64,000 nucleotides of DNA, taken from contig LNAC01000018.1 in assembly GCA_002007465.1 (NCBI GenBank), positions 4,956,599-5,020,598 of the forward strand. The letters run 5' to 3'. The notes beneath the pieces are model-generated. The model was not told where the DNA came from and did not search any database. It saw only the letters and a program-made list of their open reading frames with translations. Positions 42,530-55,207 of this stretch are shown here, piece after piece (positions within the stretch are counted from its first letter, which is position 1; each line of letters starts with the position of its first letter). This DNA comes from Ailurus styani (lineage: Eukaryota; Chordata; Mammalia; Carnivora; Ailuridae). The translations under genes and the position numbers were made by a program.

Positions 42530-44150
42530 TTGTCTTTGTGACTGCTTTTAGCCTCAGCAAGCGCCTGCCTTGTCGGCCTTGTTGCTAAAAATCTTATCCT
42601 CTCCTCCCTTCCCTGTTCAAGGTAGCAATTTGCTGGACAGCATGTATCACGGGGTTATCTAGTAGGTATTAGATTTCTGGTCACTGATTGAACAAATATG
42701 AGCACCTGCCGTGTGCTGGGCACTAAAAATAGGAGCGGGATCTAGGTTAAAATCCCCCGCCCTCCTGGAGTCGAGGTCTGGCCAGGTGGGGATATGGGCA
42801 GGCATTCCCAGGAGTGAGGTTGGATTGTATGATATTACAAAGGAGTTTTGGGAAATACTTGGCCAGGAGCCTCAACTTCATCTGAGGTCAGGAAATATGG
42901 AGATGATATGTGTGGCACTGCAGAGCACCTATGGGTACTGATTTATTTAATCCTGACACTAGATGAAAAATTGAAGTCCCAGAGAGTTTCCTAGCTTGCC
43001 CACGGCTACGTGGTCATAGGAAGGGGCACAGAGCTGGGAGCTGCACTGGGCAGGTTCCAGTGTGACTCTCATAACCAGGATCCCAACGGCCCCCGTGGGC
43101 TACCTGGCAAAGGTGATATCCAACTGAAACCCGACAGAGCCATGGCTGTTAGGCTAAGAAGGGGAAGAAGAGTGTTTCAGACAGTGGGAATAGCACATGT
43201 AAAGACCTAGAGTTCTTGCTGGAGAAGTTAAAAGCAGGAGGGCCACACAGGGAGGGGCTTTGGTGAGCAATGGGGCTGGAGAGGTACGCAGGGGCCAGGT
43301 CATGCAAGACCGTCAGAGCTGAGGGCCAAGGGAGAGCCACTAGGTTTCAAGCAAGGAAATGATAGGATCAGGTTTGGTTTCCAGGAAGATCACTCTGGCT
43401 GGTGGTTGCAGAATAGATTTAGCATGGTTTTGAGGATTAACAGGACTAACACAGTAGGGCTTAGCACAGAGCAAATAGCTGGTGAGTTTCAGCTGCTATT
43501 ATTAGTTTTTAATAGCCCAGCAGAGGGAATGAACATGCAAAGGAGACCTAGCAGCAATGTCCAGGGAAATGGGAGGAAACCAAGACAGTAGAGTGTCATG
43601 GAAGCCAAAAGGGAAGTCTTGATGAGCAATGTCAAATGCTATGGAACAGTCAAAATTATACCTAAGAGGTATCCTTTGGATTTACCGAGTTCCAGATCAG
43701 CAGTGAATTTGGTGGGAACAGTTTCAGTAGAGTTCAGCACAGGGGATGTGGACAAAGTCCGACTACATAGACATGAAATGTTGTTTACAGTTTCCAGCAA
43801 TTCGCAGGCAATATTTCTTTAAAACCTAGCCTTTCTTTTTTTCTGAGGTTTCTGCCCTCCCTCTGCCTCCCCCAGAGTCAATGCAATTCCTGATGTGAGC
43901 GTGGGGCAGGCAGGCATTGAGCATATGGGGAGGGCCAGGACATGAGGATGGATGAAGAATGGTCCTATCCTCCAGGACCTCCAAGGCTGGGGCATTGGAC
44001 AGGTGCATTTTAATATAGCAGAAGGAAATCCCTGGAGTCTCGAGGGTTGAAATGAGCAGAAAGGGAGATGAGGACAGAACTACATTATGACTTCATGGGC
44101 CTTTTTGCCTTCCTGGACACCTTCCTCAGTAAAAAATACCTAAAATTATA
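42530..44150. other. Intergenic, with ancient repeat remnants
   Basis: No gene recognised. Positions 42690-43760 carry an old mammalian repeat: GTGCTGGGCACTAAAAATAG, CAGGTCATGCAAGACCGTC, AGATCACTCTGGCTGGTGG and GTCAAATGCTATGGAACAG in collinear order. Family not named. Confidence 0.5.
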
Positions 44151-44156
44151 TTTTAT

Positions 44157-44315
44157 GGGGTGCCTGGGTGGCTCAGTCGGTTAAGCGTCTGACTTTGGCT
44201 CAGGTCACGATCTCGGGATCCTGGGATCACACTCAGCGGGATGTCTGCTTGTCCCTCTCCCTCTGCCCCTCCCCCTGCTTGTGCTCTCTCTCAAATGAAT
44301 ATTTTTTAAATTATG
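44157..44315 (+). repeat. Can-SINE
   Basis: Between ATTATATTTTATG and ATTATGTTTTATG, a clear target duplicate. The middle is shortened (GGGATCACACTCAGCGGG). Confidence 0.92.
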
Positions 44316-44319
44316 TTTT

Positions 44320-45285
44320 ATGATAGTGTTGGTATAAAGATGAATATTACTACTAAATACTAAAATGTTCGCTTCCACTTACAAGCTTATTTTTTCTTTC
44401 TGATTTTAAAGGAAATTAAAACATTTTTATAGCGTGGACTCTAGGCCCTGTGCCTACTATGCCTAATGGATGAGTCAACCCTGGACTAGGGTAATGGGTA
44501 GTGTGAGATCCCTGAGTAGCTGGGAATGGAGAGGCGTGAAGGAGACAGACTCGCAGTTCTGTTTAGCTCCAAGCCAACATCCAAGGCAGACCCCATAAGC
44601 CAGCCAGCTCCGGGGAAGGGCAAGTTTGGGTGCTGGGGTTTGGGGTCTCAGGGGGGACTCATGCTGCAGACATTTTTTCATGGAGCAGGAAGAAGCAGTC
44701 TCCTTGCTGACAAATCCCTTCTAGGCCAAGAGCTTCAGCAGGTGGCTGATGGCAGAGCAGACCAGATGGTGGTTCATTTGGAGCCACCTCACATGGGAGC
44801 CCCAGCTGCCTTGGTCTTGTGAAAGCAACCCCATCAACCCTCTGTCACTAATGCCGCTGTCAGGGGGGACAGTTTGGGGAGGGGTGGCAAGTAGAACTCC
44901 TACAGGTTCGGGCCCTGCTTCTGGAAAGTGCCAAGAATCAGATGAGCTGTTGGTTTCCCCCCACAAAAGGAAGGAGTTTTACTCTGGGCTTTTGGGTAAG
45001 TGTACGTGTGTATGCGAGAAAGACATGGAGGAGGAATGTGATTCACTGTCATTTCTGATTAATTCATTTCACTAAACACTGATTGCCAACAAAACCAGGA
45101 GTGGGTAGGGAGTTTGTGACTTAAAGAGCCCAATTCAGATTTTTTTCTTTAGAACACGAACCCATGCATCTGAGCCCATTCCGGCTGCTGAGCCCTGGAG
45201 GTTTGTGTTGGCTTGGAATCAGCCGCACTCGCCCTCCCGTTGCCATGGTGATTCCTGGGCTGGTTGAAGGGAGCTGGGTTCAGCT

Positions 45286-45353
<68 letters not shown>

Positions 45354-46770
45354 CCCCAGGACCATCCCCTTCCCTAAGCTCCCTCCACAGCCCCCACCCA
45401 TCTCTCTCCCTGCTCCTCGCCTTTCCACCCTGCCCCACCTCATGAGTTTTCCATCTCTTGGCCTTTGTTTGTTTTTGCCTTTGTGAGTCTCCCTCCTCTG
45501 GATGGTTTCTGTTTGTTTCCAAACTGTCTGGGGCTGTCTACCAGGGAGACGGTGTCCTGGGCTGCCTCTAGCCCTGATCTGGTTAGAATAAGCCCCTCTC
45601 CTTTGTATGATCTCCAACCTGACATTTGGAACATCCAAAACAAATCATGACATTCTGAAGCAAGATAGAAACCACCATCTCCACCCACTCCTGTTGGCAC
45701 ACTTGTCCACCTGGAAGGGGTTTTAGAAAATTTCCAGTGTTTTCCACATCATGCAACCCTGAGAAGGGAAAGCAGCACTTATTGAATACCTACTGTCTAC
45801 CAGCCACTGGACTCGGCTTTGTGTGCCTTAAAAATCTGGTGGTGAAGATGACGTTTCTTGCATTCAAATTCAACTGCAAGCTGTGGGCAGGGCCCAGGCT
45901 ATCTTGGTATACCCAGGGATCTAAAATATGGTGGATACTCAAGGAGAGTGTGTTGACTGAATAAGTGAGTGGATGAAAGGATGCAAGAAACTCCCCTGAC
46001 ATAGCAGAGAGTAATGACTGAATGTCACCAAAGGTGACTGAAGCTAGACTTGAGAAAAAACCCACTGGCAAGGCCGTGTGGATGGATGAGGGTTTCTGGG
46101 AAGGTTGTGGACATTAGATACTTGGTTTCAGAGTCCCATTTGTTCTCCGTATCTTTTTTCAAATAGGGGTGGGCAGGACAGGGCCTTTTGTTTCACTGAA
46201 AAAGCTGAATTAAAATGCAAATAGTTCATGAAAGGTTAAGGTACTGATCTGATGCTTATTCATACACACATAAGTGACTGGTGATAAAGTCCTTTCTAAG
46301 AACAGGATTTAGGAATAAATTGGGGAGAGTAGTGGTAGAGAGAAAGCAACCACTGGAGATTAAAGGGCAAGAGGAGATTTGAGGGGGTAGAGGTAGAAAG
46401 GGAAGGCCGGGGCCCCTGGAATCAAACTTCTTTCAATGCCCATTTAGCCAAGGGAAGACCTGGGTGCAAACAATCTATGGAACTGACAGGGCCTTCCAGC
46501 CCCCGTAGCATTAGGCAAGTCAGTCAAACTGCCCACTAGTTGGGGCAGGAAGGAGACACGACCAGTCTGATTCCTGGGACGTATGGATTACAGATTGGCT
46601 TAACTTAAAGATGTACTTTTACTGATCCTAGGCAAATATAGGCTATCCCAAATGGGCCCAGTAACACACTATCAGAGATCTGTAGGGATTTAAAACTAGC
46701 AATCAATTCTTAGAGGGCTTGGGGTGCTTGAAAAGTATTAGTCTTCTTAGCTCTTTGAACCATTGATTTC
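44320..46770. other. Intergenic single-copy DNA, no gene seen
   Basis: Apart from the CT/CA microsatellite at 45285-45352 I recognise no repeat or exon. Open frames are short and show no family. Confidence 0.45.
45285..45352. repeat. Compound (TC)n(AC)n microsatellite
   Basis: Roughly 14 CT units followed by about 17 CA units, likely length-variable. Confidence 0.96.
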
Positions 46771-47325
46771 CTTTGGATGACACCTGTTGTTCTCGTGGCC
46801 CATGGGGAGGGCCCATTCGCCCTCCTGGAAACATACCCCAGCTTCCCTCTGGACACCAACCTCTTTGCCACTCTCATTGGCTCCGGGTAAAGCAGACTGC
46901 CCCTTCCACCCACACACTCTAGGAGCAGAACAGTGACTCAGGCTTGAGCCAATCAGCAAGCTGCATTCTGCTGGCCTTAGTGATTGGTTCAGATACTAAC
47001 ATGTGACCCAATAGGAGACTACAAGTTTTTTGTAGGGGCTGTTGGGAAAAAGGTGCTTGCGCTCCTCCCGCTCTGCCCCGCACTCCTACCTTGCCAAGGC
47101 CTCAGCGTGGGAGACTGGTCCTGGTCTTAAACATCACAGTGGAGAGCAGAGCCAAGAGAGGAAGAGAAACAGAGTCCTGATGGTGCCGTTTCACTACTAA
47201 GTTCCGTCGTGCCTAAAGTCAGACTATGGCTGCGCAACCAGTAAATTCCTTTCTATTTAACAGAGTTTAAATTGGATCTTGTGGCGGTACAGTGGGGAGG
47301 GGTCCTTAACTAATACCCTTTGCCA
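46770..47325 (+). repeat. MLT1-type ERVL-MaLR LTR
   Basis: GGTTCAGATACTAACATGTG and GACCCAATAGGAGACTAC in the body; CCAGTAAATTCCTTTCTATT and GGTCCTTAACTAATAC at the 3' end. Noncoding. Confidence 0.7.
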
Positions 47326-47739
47326 TCCTGGAATTTCATTATTTTTGGTGTAAACCCTTTATTATATATATAGAAAGATGAATCCCAAACAAATAAATCA
47401 GGATTGATGAATTTTCCCTGGCCCCCATCCTCCTTGGACAAGGCACTCAAACCTGCACAAAATGAGAAATGGGCAAATCACACCAAAACCCCCACCATGT
47501 TCTGGGCCTTCTAGAGCCTCAGCATCAAGAGCTTCCTTGGGTCAACTTGGATTCTTCTCCAGAAAGGCTTCCAACCCACAGAGTCCCAAGGCACTCTGAG
47601 ACCTGGGAGCAGCAATAGGTAGACGTGACCAGGACACATGTGACAGTTACACTGGAAGGGCCTGGCCCTCAGGAAGGCAAGAGGTTGGTTCTGCACCAAT
47701 AGAAAGAAAGACTGGGCGAGAAAAGCACTACCATCTCTC

Positions 47740-47905
47740 CAGTGCTTCCTGCATGAGTGTATTGAAAGAATGATTTATTCTTCATAATATCCTTGTGAGG
47801 CAGGTACTGTAATCTTTATTTTACAGAAGAAACAGACCTGGAGAGGTGACTTGCCCAAGGTGAAAAGGCCTGAAGAGAGGCAGTGCCAAAGCTGAACATA
47901 GAGCT
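47740..47905 (-). repeat. MIR element
   Basis: Antisense ATCCTTGTGAGGCAGGTACT, TTTACAGAAGAAACAGACC and GAGGTGACTTGCCCAAGGT. Confidence 0.85.
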
Positions 47906-47909
47906 GGAG

Positions 47910-50400
47910 TAATGAGAAGTCAGACAAGCACAAGGCTGCAGCTCAAGGGGCTGCCAGAGCAAAAAGAATCTGGGCTTGTGGTGTAGTGAGGTTGGAATGG
48001 GCAATACTGGGTCTGGGGGATGCAAAATGAGCCCCCTTCCTGGGCTAAGGCCATGAGCTCTGTTGTGTCTCCTAAGCAGAGGGCACCTGGGATGCTGGGC
48101 GTGGAACCATGAAAATTCCCTCCCAACAGCCATACTGTTAACAAGAGCTCTGGGTTCTGCTCCATTCACCCTTCTGCCCCATCGCTGCAGACCCAGGAGG
48201 TGAGCTCAGAAGCACAGGGCATGGAATTGGGGCAGGGAGGGGTGCCCCCTCCCTTACACCTCTGCTGCCTTCTCAGAGCTCGGGCCACCAGCCTGCCCTG
48301 ATTAAGCTGACTTCTTGGAGTCCTCCAATCCAGGGGCTGCCAGCAGCCAAATCCCCCTGATTGTCTGGGATGTTCCCAACAGCAGAGAATAAACAGTCTC
48401 CCCTGTCCGGCCAGCTGTGCTGAGCAGCATTCCTGTCTCTTGGCCCACCCGGCTGGGTGGGGCTGCAGCCCTGTGTCCACCTCCAGCAGAGGCCTAGGGA
48501 ACCTGGCGGGAGGGTTGAAAAGGGGAGGAAAGGTCACTGTCTCCAGGCCACACAGGACATTCCCTTGCCTGAGTCCTCATTTTGCCTCAGCGTGAGGCAC
48601 CTACCTCAGTTTCAGGCCGCTCCTGGCACAAGCTCTGTGCTTGTAATAATGACTCCGTAACTTAAGAAGAGGCCCGCACCAGGCCACTGTTCCTGGGGTT
48701 GGAGCCCCTCACCCTTACCCAGAGGCTGCCTGGGGAATCTGAGATTCTTATATCATTCTAGCTAAATCCCAAGGCATCACGCCCAAATGGCTCATTCTAT
48801 GTAGGTGAACACAGCGAGTCAGCAGCAGAAGCAGGACCAGACGCTGAACCTTTCAATGGTCTCTACTGCCTTAGGATGCTGTGGCTGCTGTGGCTGCCAC
48901 ATCAGGGGCTCTGAGTGAGAGGGGCGGCCCGTGTTTTTGGAGAGGAGTAGAGGTGTTTTCATCCTACGCCTGTTTTGGAGATCAGGCTTGTGGCTGAGCC
49001 ATTTCCTGAGGAAGTAAGGCCTCTGGAAAAGCGCTGTTCACCACCCCCTCCTAAATCATGCTTTTGGGAGCAGAGCTGGGGCAGCAGGACCCGAATGGGC
49101 CTCTGTTACTGTCTAGAGGCCAGCGCCCTAGCCTGGGCTTGGCAGGCTATTGGCAGTGCCTGGGGACAGAGGGCAGAGTCCTTGGCAAGGGGCAGCACCC
49201 CCAGCACACACCATCCGGGGAGGGCAGAGTCCTTGGCAAAGGGGAGCACCCCCAGCACACCATCTGCTTCTCTGCCTGTAGGACTCTGGCCTGGGATTGC
49301 GGGGGAGGAGAGAGAGGAGCCTTTCTCAGCCAGTCTGCAAAAGGAATTCCTCTAGGAGCCCCCTCTGGCTGCAGACAGAAGGGGGAGGGAGGCAGACAGT
49401 GTGGGAGCCCAGGGCAGCCCAGGGGTCTCTGTGGACAGGTGTCTCACTCCCAGTCTGTCTCAGGCCCACAGCTTTGTCTTTGTCTAGCTGTGTGTATCAG
49501 TGTGAATTGATGGGACTATTCTGTGATTGTATGCCTGGCCGGCTGCATTTCTGGTTGGAGCTGGCTTCCCTGGTGGGAAAGCGTGTACGTATGTGTTTGC
49601 TAGCTAGCCTGTCTATGAGTCCACATCTCTGTGTAAGCTCATGTATGTGGGTACGTTCAAGGGAACGTGGGGGCCTCTGCCTAGGTGAGTGGGTCTATGC
49701 CTGCCTACAGGCGTCTGTGGGAGTATGCATGTGAGCATTTAGGTAATTTTGGTATAAACACGTACCGCTCTTTCTAGGTGTAAGTTTAGGCATGTGTGTC
49801 TCTAGGTAGATCTTTGTCGACAATGTGTTGGTGAGTGCCTGAAAGCGTGTATGCCTGTCTATTTACATTTGTGCAGAAGCCTTCATTCACTCATTGAACT
49901 CATTCATAAATTATTTTCTCATTTACTAATGGCCATCTTTAAAGTGCTTGCTCTGTGAGCACCAGGCACAGGGAGTTTAGAGAGGTTTCCAGGGCAGCTC
50001 CTAACGTTTGCAAGAACCAGGGTAAGAGTACAAATGAAGGCTTAAATTCGTAGTTCTAAATATTTAAATGTTATAAGTCACAACAACAAACTGCTAAATA
50101 AAATACTTAATCCCAGTAAGCCAGAGGGGTGGATTTGATTTGGAATTCCCAACGTCTCTGACTTCTTTGCTAGAACTCAGCAACACAGAACAAGGGGCAA
50201 TGATCTGAGTTCCAGCCATTGCCCTAGGCTCAACTGAAGACTCACTCCGTGGTCTGGCCTCATTTTCCTCATCTGTAAAATGGGCTGCATTGTACAGCCC
50301 ATTAAAAGGGGCTGCATGACCACATCTTTAACTTACAGGCCTTGCTTGCTCTGTTTACACAAGGAGTGTAGTTGATTTCCTGAGTTAATTATTTTCTAGA
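47910..50400. other. Intergenic GC-richer DNA, no gene seen
   Basis: Contains a two-copy tandem repeat (49169-49267) and a region rich in GTGTATG-type phrases (about 49500-49860). A weak ancient repeat may lie at 49875-49985. Open frames of 120-150 codons overlap on both strands and are not convincing. Confidence 0.4.
49169..49267 (+). repeat. Two-copy tandem repeat of about 50 bases
   Basis: GAGGGCAGAGTCCTTGGCAA starts at 49169 and 49220; both copies continue with CACCCCCAGCACAC and CCATC. Units are 51 and about 48 bases. Confidence 0.9.
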
Positions 50401-50404
50401 AGTC

Positions 50405-50785
50405 AAATGGAGGAATGCCTAAGTGTAGAATCTGTGGGTTCAGACAGAATTGGGTTCGAATCCCAGCTCTGCTGTATACAAGCTGTGTCTCCTTTTTTTT
50501 TTTTTTAAAGATCTATTTATTTATTTGAGGTGGAGAGGGCAGGAGGGAGAAGGAGAGGAGCAGACTCCCCATTGAGCATGGAGCCCTACACAGGGCTCCA
50601 GCCTGCGACCCCAGGATCATGACCTAAGTGGAATTAACCAACTGAGCCACCCAGGCATCCCACTGTATCTCCATTTAGAGTTACTTAATCTCCCTCAAAA
50701 TTATGAAGAGTAAGTAAAATAATGTGTGTAAAGTGTTCAATACTGTCAGCCTCACAGTAGATGTTCAATAAATATTAGCTTCTGT
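50405..50785 (+). repeat. MIR element split by a SINE
   Basis: Left half GGGTTCGAATCCCAGCTCTG to ACAAGCTGTG; right half GAGTTACTTAATCTCCCTC to TTCAATAAATATTAGCTTC. The SINE lies between. Confidence 0.88.
50487..50661 (-). mobile_element. Can-SINE inside a MIR
   Basis: TGT(G)TCTCC(TTT) on the left and TGTATCTCCATTT on the right suggest the target. GGTGGAGAGGGCAGGAGGGA is an altered body. Confidence 0.9.
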
Positions 50786-50789
50786 CCTT

Positions 50790-52975
50790 ACCAAGGCTCT
50801 TTCCAGCTTCCATACCTTACAAATTCTGGGTTCAGTAGACATGTTGACTAATTGAAATGATTAAGACCACATGTTCAGGGAGTTCTGGCCTTGTTGGGGG
50901 GCAGGGACAGTTGGGTGAGAAAATCGGTGTCTTCTAAGAAGCTGCCAATCAGATCTGGGTGTGAGCCATGCCCTCTGTCCAGTTCTCTAACATGGACACT
51001 TGACATTTTCTCAGTTTTAGGTAAAGCGCTATGAAGTACACACTCAATGCCCTCTTCTGACCTGATTCTGCCCCTGAGCCCCTCCCTGGTGCTGTAGAAT
51101 GCTGAGCTAAGTAGGATCAAACCACAGTGCAGAGCTGGGTCAGGTAAGGCCTCAGGTTCCCCGACACGTCTGGGCCTGCCTGACCAGCCCCAGCAGTAGG
51201 CAGATCCAGCTAGGCAGAGGGCACTTGTCCCCCATGACTCCTGGAGGGGGGATCGCTCTGTCTGGCACAGGTAGCCTGAGGATCCTGAAGCAGTGGGGAG
51301 ACTGAGGAGCCCCTTCCTTGACCCCTGTGCTCTCAAGGCCCCTAGAATGGCTAGGTTGCAGTAGGAACAACATGAAGAGGGTTGGGGAGGGACAAGTGAT
51401 AGTACATCTCTGCCAGGGCTGGTGGGGGTGATCATCTTGGGAATCCCCTGGAGCCTGTGAAAACTGGCGGCTCTTGGACTCTCCTGAAATATCCCTGACC
51501 CGAAGGGAATGAGGGAGGGGTCTAGGGCCTAGCCAGGGTTGCCGAGTTGGGAAATGCTTTGAGTATGAGCTCAGGGTGGCTGAGGTCATGAGGAAGGCCA
51601 TGAAGGAGAGGGTCTGCCCTTGAGGTCATATTGGCCATTCCCCTGATCCCATGCACACATGGGTGACTGAGAATTGGTTTGATGATCTCCCAGCTCCAAG
51701 GATTACTGGGGAGGTGGGAGCAACTTAACCTCCAAAAGGTCTTCTGGGGGTCATTGTGATCTCCCACCACCACCCCTAGGCTGCTCAATTTGGGGCTAGA
51801 CTTGGGAATTTTCCTCTTGAAAAAAAAAAAGAAAAACTGAAAGCAAGGGAGCAAGTGGTGGGTTGAGGCCAAAATAATATGTTTAAGGAAATTTCTGCTC
51901 CATGCTGGCTGGGCCAGAGACTGTCTGGTCAAAGGACTACTGACAGCCAGGGTCCCTGTAAGTAAACAGACTGCCTCTGATGGCCGCCTTGAGCTCATTT
52001 CCCTCAGCAGTGTGCAAGAAGGATGATGTCACCCGAGCAGGTCCTCTTAGTCATGGGGTTTGTTGGTGAGCAGGAGTGAATCTCAGTGATCGCTGGCAGC
52101 CTGGGTGCTGCTGCCTAGTTATTGCAAGCAGCTGCCTCTCCCTCCTACACATACTCATCTATGATGGGATTCCAGCCCCACCCGTGACCCAGAGCCGGGG
52201 ATGTTCTTTGGGAAACTTGGATTAACTGTGAAGTCTCTGGCTTCCATGCAAGGTCTCTTCCTTGCCCAGAGAGCTGGACCTCCTCTGGTCTATGATAAGG
52301 GGCACCTAGGATGGGTTCAATTGCAAGGAGTGGCCCCTGGAGCTGGGTACAGGCCCACATCCTGCCCTCATGGAGAGCAGGCAGGGGCGGTGTGCACCAT
52401 GGCCTGTCTCCTGGGACCAGGCGGCCAGGTTCAGTGGGGCACTTTCCATGAGCAGAGGGCCCGGTCAGGGGAGGTTGGGAGGTGGGGTGGGAAAGAAGCC
52501 ACAAAGCTCTCTTTGTGTTTCCTGCACAGGCTCTTCCTGAGCACAGCAGTCGCCAGGTGAGGTTTTTATGGGGTTTGAAAGGCCTGTGGCCGAGTAGCTG
52601 ATGAGCTGCCAGTGGCCTGGCCAGACTCTGCAGTCTTCCCTGACTTGCCCTGTCTCATCCCCATTTCACCTCCTGGTTGGACAATAGGTAACAGTGAGCC
52701 TCCAAATAGATAGGTGGGCCAGAAGCTTCTTGCGGGTGGGTCTTGGCCTTTCACTTCTTTGTGTCTCCCAGAATCCTGGCCTGACTTCACAGGGGGTTGC
52801 GGGGAGTGGTCATCAGTCACATAGATCCACTCCATAGAGTGAACAGCCCATTCAATGCCTGTCCGACCTACTCCAGGCTGACCAAGAACCTCAGCCTGAT
52901 AGGCGGGCTCACAGAAGACTTACTGCCTGCCTCACTACCTGACTGACCCTCTAAGGGAGTCCACCTATACAAAAA
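50790..52975. other. Intergenic single-copy DNA, no gene seen
   Basis: Moderately GC-rich, no SINE. Several minus-strand open frames of 120-190 codons (50875-51998) overlap each other in different frames and show no domain. Confidence 0.4.
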
Positions 52976-53559
52976 ATAGTAATTGAACACCTCACCTGTG
53001 CCAGAACTCATGTTGGGTGCAGAGGATGTAGTGGTGAACAAGACAGAAAAGATCCCTGCTCTTAGAAAGCTAACGATAAGCAAACAAAATGGTGACAGAA
53101 GGTGATAAATATATTATGGATGGGAAGTAAACAGAATTCTGTGTGAAAGAGTACCCAGCAGGCCCTACCATGAATATAATAGTCAGACCTCCTTGACACG
53201 TAATCTGAGACCTAAGGGATGAGAATGAGGAGCCTGTGGAAGAGCTTTCCAGAGAGAGGGAAAAGCAATGCCAAGGCCTTGAGCTGGGGAAGAGTTTGAC
53301 ATAATCTTGAAATACCCAGAAGACCAACGTAACTGAAACATGGTGAGTGAGGAAAAGCTACTGTGTAGATGAGGCTGGGAAGGAGGGCAGGGACAGACCA
53401 GACAGGGCCTCGTAAACTATAGCCAGAGTTTAGGTAGGTGTATGGGGAAACACCCAGGGCTTTAAGCAGAAGTGTGACAATATTCAGGAAGAAATAGATA
53501 AGATGAAAACCCTATATCCAATAAAGAAATTAAATTTATAGTTAAAAATCTTCCCACAG

Positions 53560-53748
53560 GGGTACCTGGGTAGCTCAGTTGGTTAAGTGTCTGCCTTCAG
53601 CTCAGGTGATGATCTCAGGGTCCTGGGATTGAGCTCCATGTCGGGCTCCCTAGTGGGGAGTCTGCTTTTCCCTCTCCCTCTGCCTGCTGCTCCCTGCTCC
53701 TTGTGTGGTCTTTCTCTCTCTCTCTGTAAATGAAGAAATAAATAATCT
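53560..53748 (+). mobile_element. Can-SINE inside L1
   Basis: AAAAATCTTCCCACAG at 53544-53559 and AAAAATCTTCCTACAG at 53749-53764. Confidence 0.95.
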
Positions 53749-54244
53749 AAAAATCTTCCTACAGAGAAAACTCCAAGCCTAGATGCCTTTACTGGTGAAT
53801 TCTATCAAACATTTAAGGAAGAAAAAAACCCCCAATTTTATATAAAATCTTCCAGAAAAGTGAAGAGGAATGAATACTTCCCAACTTATTCTATGAGGCC
53901 AGCATTACTCTGATACCAAAATCAAACAAAAACATTCCAAGAAAAGAAAATTACAGACCAATATCCTTTATGAACACAAATGCCAAAAAAAAAAATTTAA
54001 TCAAATAAGTGGGACTTATTGAGAAAGGCCAGGTTGGAGAAATACTTGAAAATCAAGTAATGTAATTCACCATATTAACAAATTGAAAAAGAAAAAAAGA
54101 ATCATCACCTCAGTAGATGCTGGAAAAGGATTTGACAAATCCAACATTTATTCTTGATAAAAACCCTCAGCAAAGTAGGAAAAGAAGGGGACTCCCTCAC
54201 TCTGAAGTCCCTCAACCTGATATCTGTTAAAAACCTAAGGCTAG

Positions 54245-54443
54245 GGCGCCTGGGTGGCTCAGTGGGTTAAAGCCTCTGCCTTTGGCTCAGGTCATGATCG
54301 CAGGGTCCTGGGATCGAGGCCTGCATCGGGCTCTCTGCTCAGCAGGGAGCCTGCTTCTTCCTCTCTCTCTGCCTGCCTCTCTGCCTGCTTGTAATCTCTC
54401 TCTGTGTGTCAAATAAATAAATAAAATCTTTAAAAAAAAAACA
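54245..54443 (+). mobile_element. Can-SINE inside L1, young subtype
   Basis: CCTAAGGCTA at 54234-54243 recurs at 54466-54475 after an AAAAAC-rich tail. Confidence 0.94.
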
Positions 54444-54552
54444 AAAAAACAAACAAAAAATACCCCCTAAGGCTAACATCATAGTTAATGGTAAAAGATG
54501 GAATACTTTGGGGGAAAAGATCATCCTTTCAGCAGATGGCACTGGAACATCT

Positions 54553-54569
54553 GTGTGTGTGTGTGTGTG
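54553..54569. repeat. Short (TG)n repeat
   Basis: About eight TG units inside the L1 fragment. Confidence 0.85.
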
Positions 54570-54905
54570 GGGAACCTCTACCCCTACCTCACACCATACA
54601 CTAATTCAAAATGGATCACAAACCTAAGTGTAAGAGCAAATCTATAAAGCTTCCAGAAGAAAACAGGAGAAAAATCTTTATAAATTTGGTTTGGGCAAAG
54701 AATTCTTAGATGTGACACACACCCAAAAAGCTAGCAATAAAAGAAAAAGTCGACAAACTAGATCCATTCAAATTTAAAAGTTTTGCTTTCTAGAAGATAT
54801 CATTAGGAAAGTGAAAACACAGTCACCAGTAGGAGAAAATATTTGCAAAACATATGTTCAACAAAGGACTTGTATCCAGAATATACATTTTAAAAACCTC
54901 TTTAT

Positions 54906-55011
54906 GGGTTATGGACATCAGGGAGAGTTTGTGCTATGGTGAGTGCTGTGAAAGGTGTAAGCCTGATTATTCACAGACCTGTACCCCTGGGACAAATAAT
55001 AAAAAAAATTA
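54906..55011 (+). mobile_element. Young carnivore L1 3' end, short insertion
   Basis: GTGCTATGGTGAGTGCTGTG, GATTATTCACAGACCTGTAC and GGGACAAATAAT with A tail. Shares one outer target duplicate (AAAAACCTCTTTAT at about 54892 and 55243) with the adjoining SINE. Confidence 0.88.
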
Positions 55012-55012
55012 G

Positions 55013-55207
55013 GGCGCCTGGGTGGCTCAGTGGGTTAAAGCCTCTGCCTTTGGCTCAGGTCATGATCTCAGCGTCCTGGGATCGAGGCCGGCATCGGGCT
55101 CTCTGCTCAGCAGGGAGCCTGCTTCCTCCTCTCTCTCTCTGCCTGCCTCTCTGCCTACTTGTAATCTCTCTCTGTGTCAAATAAATAAATAAAATCTTAA
55201 AAAAAAA
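55013..55207 (+). mobile_element. Can-SINE in the tail of an L1 insertion
   Basis: GGGCGCCTGGGTGGCTCAGT to AATAAAATCTTAAAAA, followed by A/T-rich sequence up to 55242. Confidence 0.93.

Noticed and set aside
48975..49734. Overlapping plus-strand open frames of 126-150 codons
   Set aside because: Driven by local GC content and the tandem repeat; mutually overlapping frames and no family match.
50875..51998. Overlapping minus-strand open frames of 150-190 codons
   Set aside because: They overlap in different frames in GC-rich DNA, with no recognisable domain or supporting splice structure.
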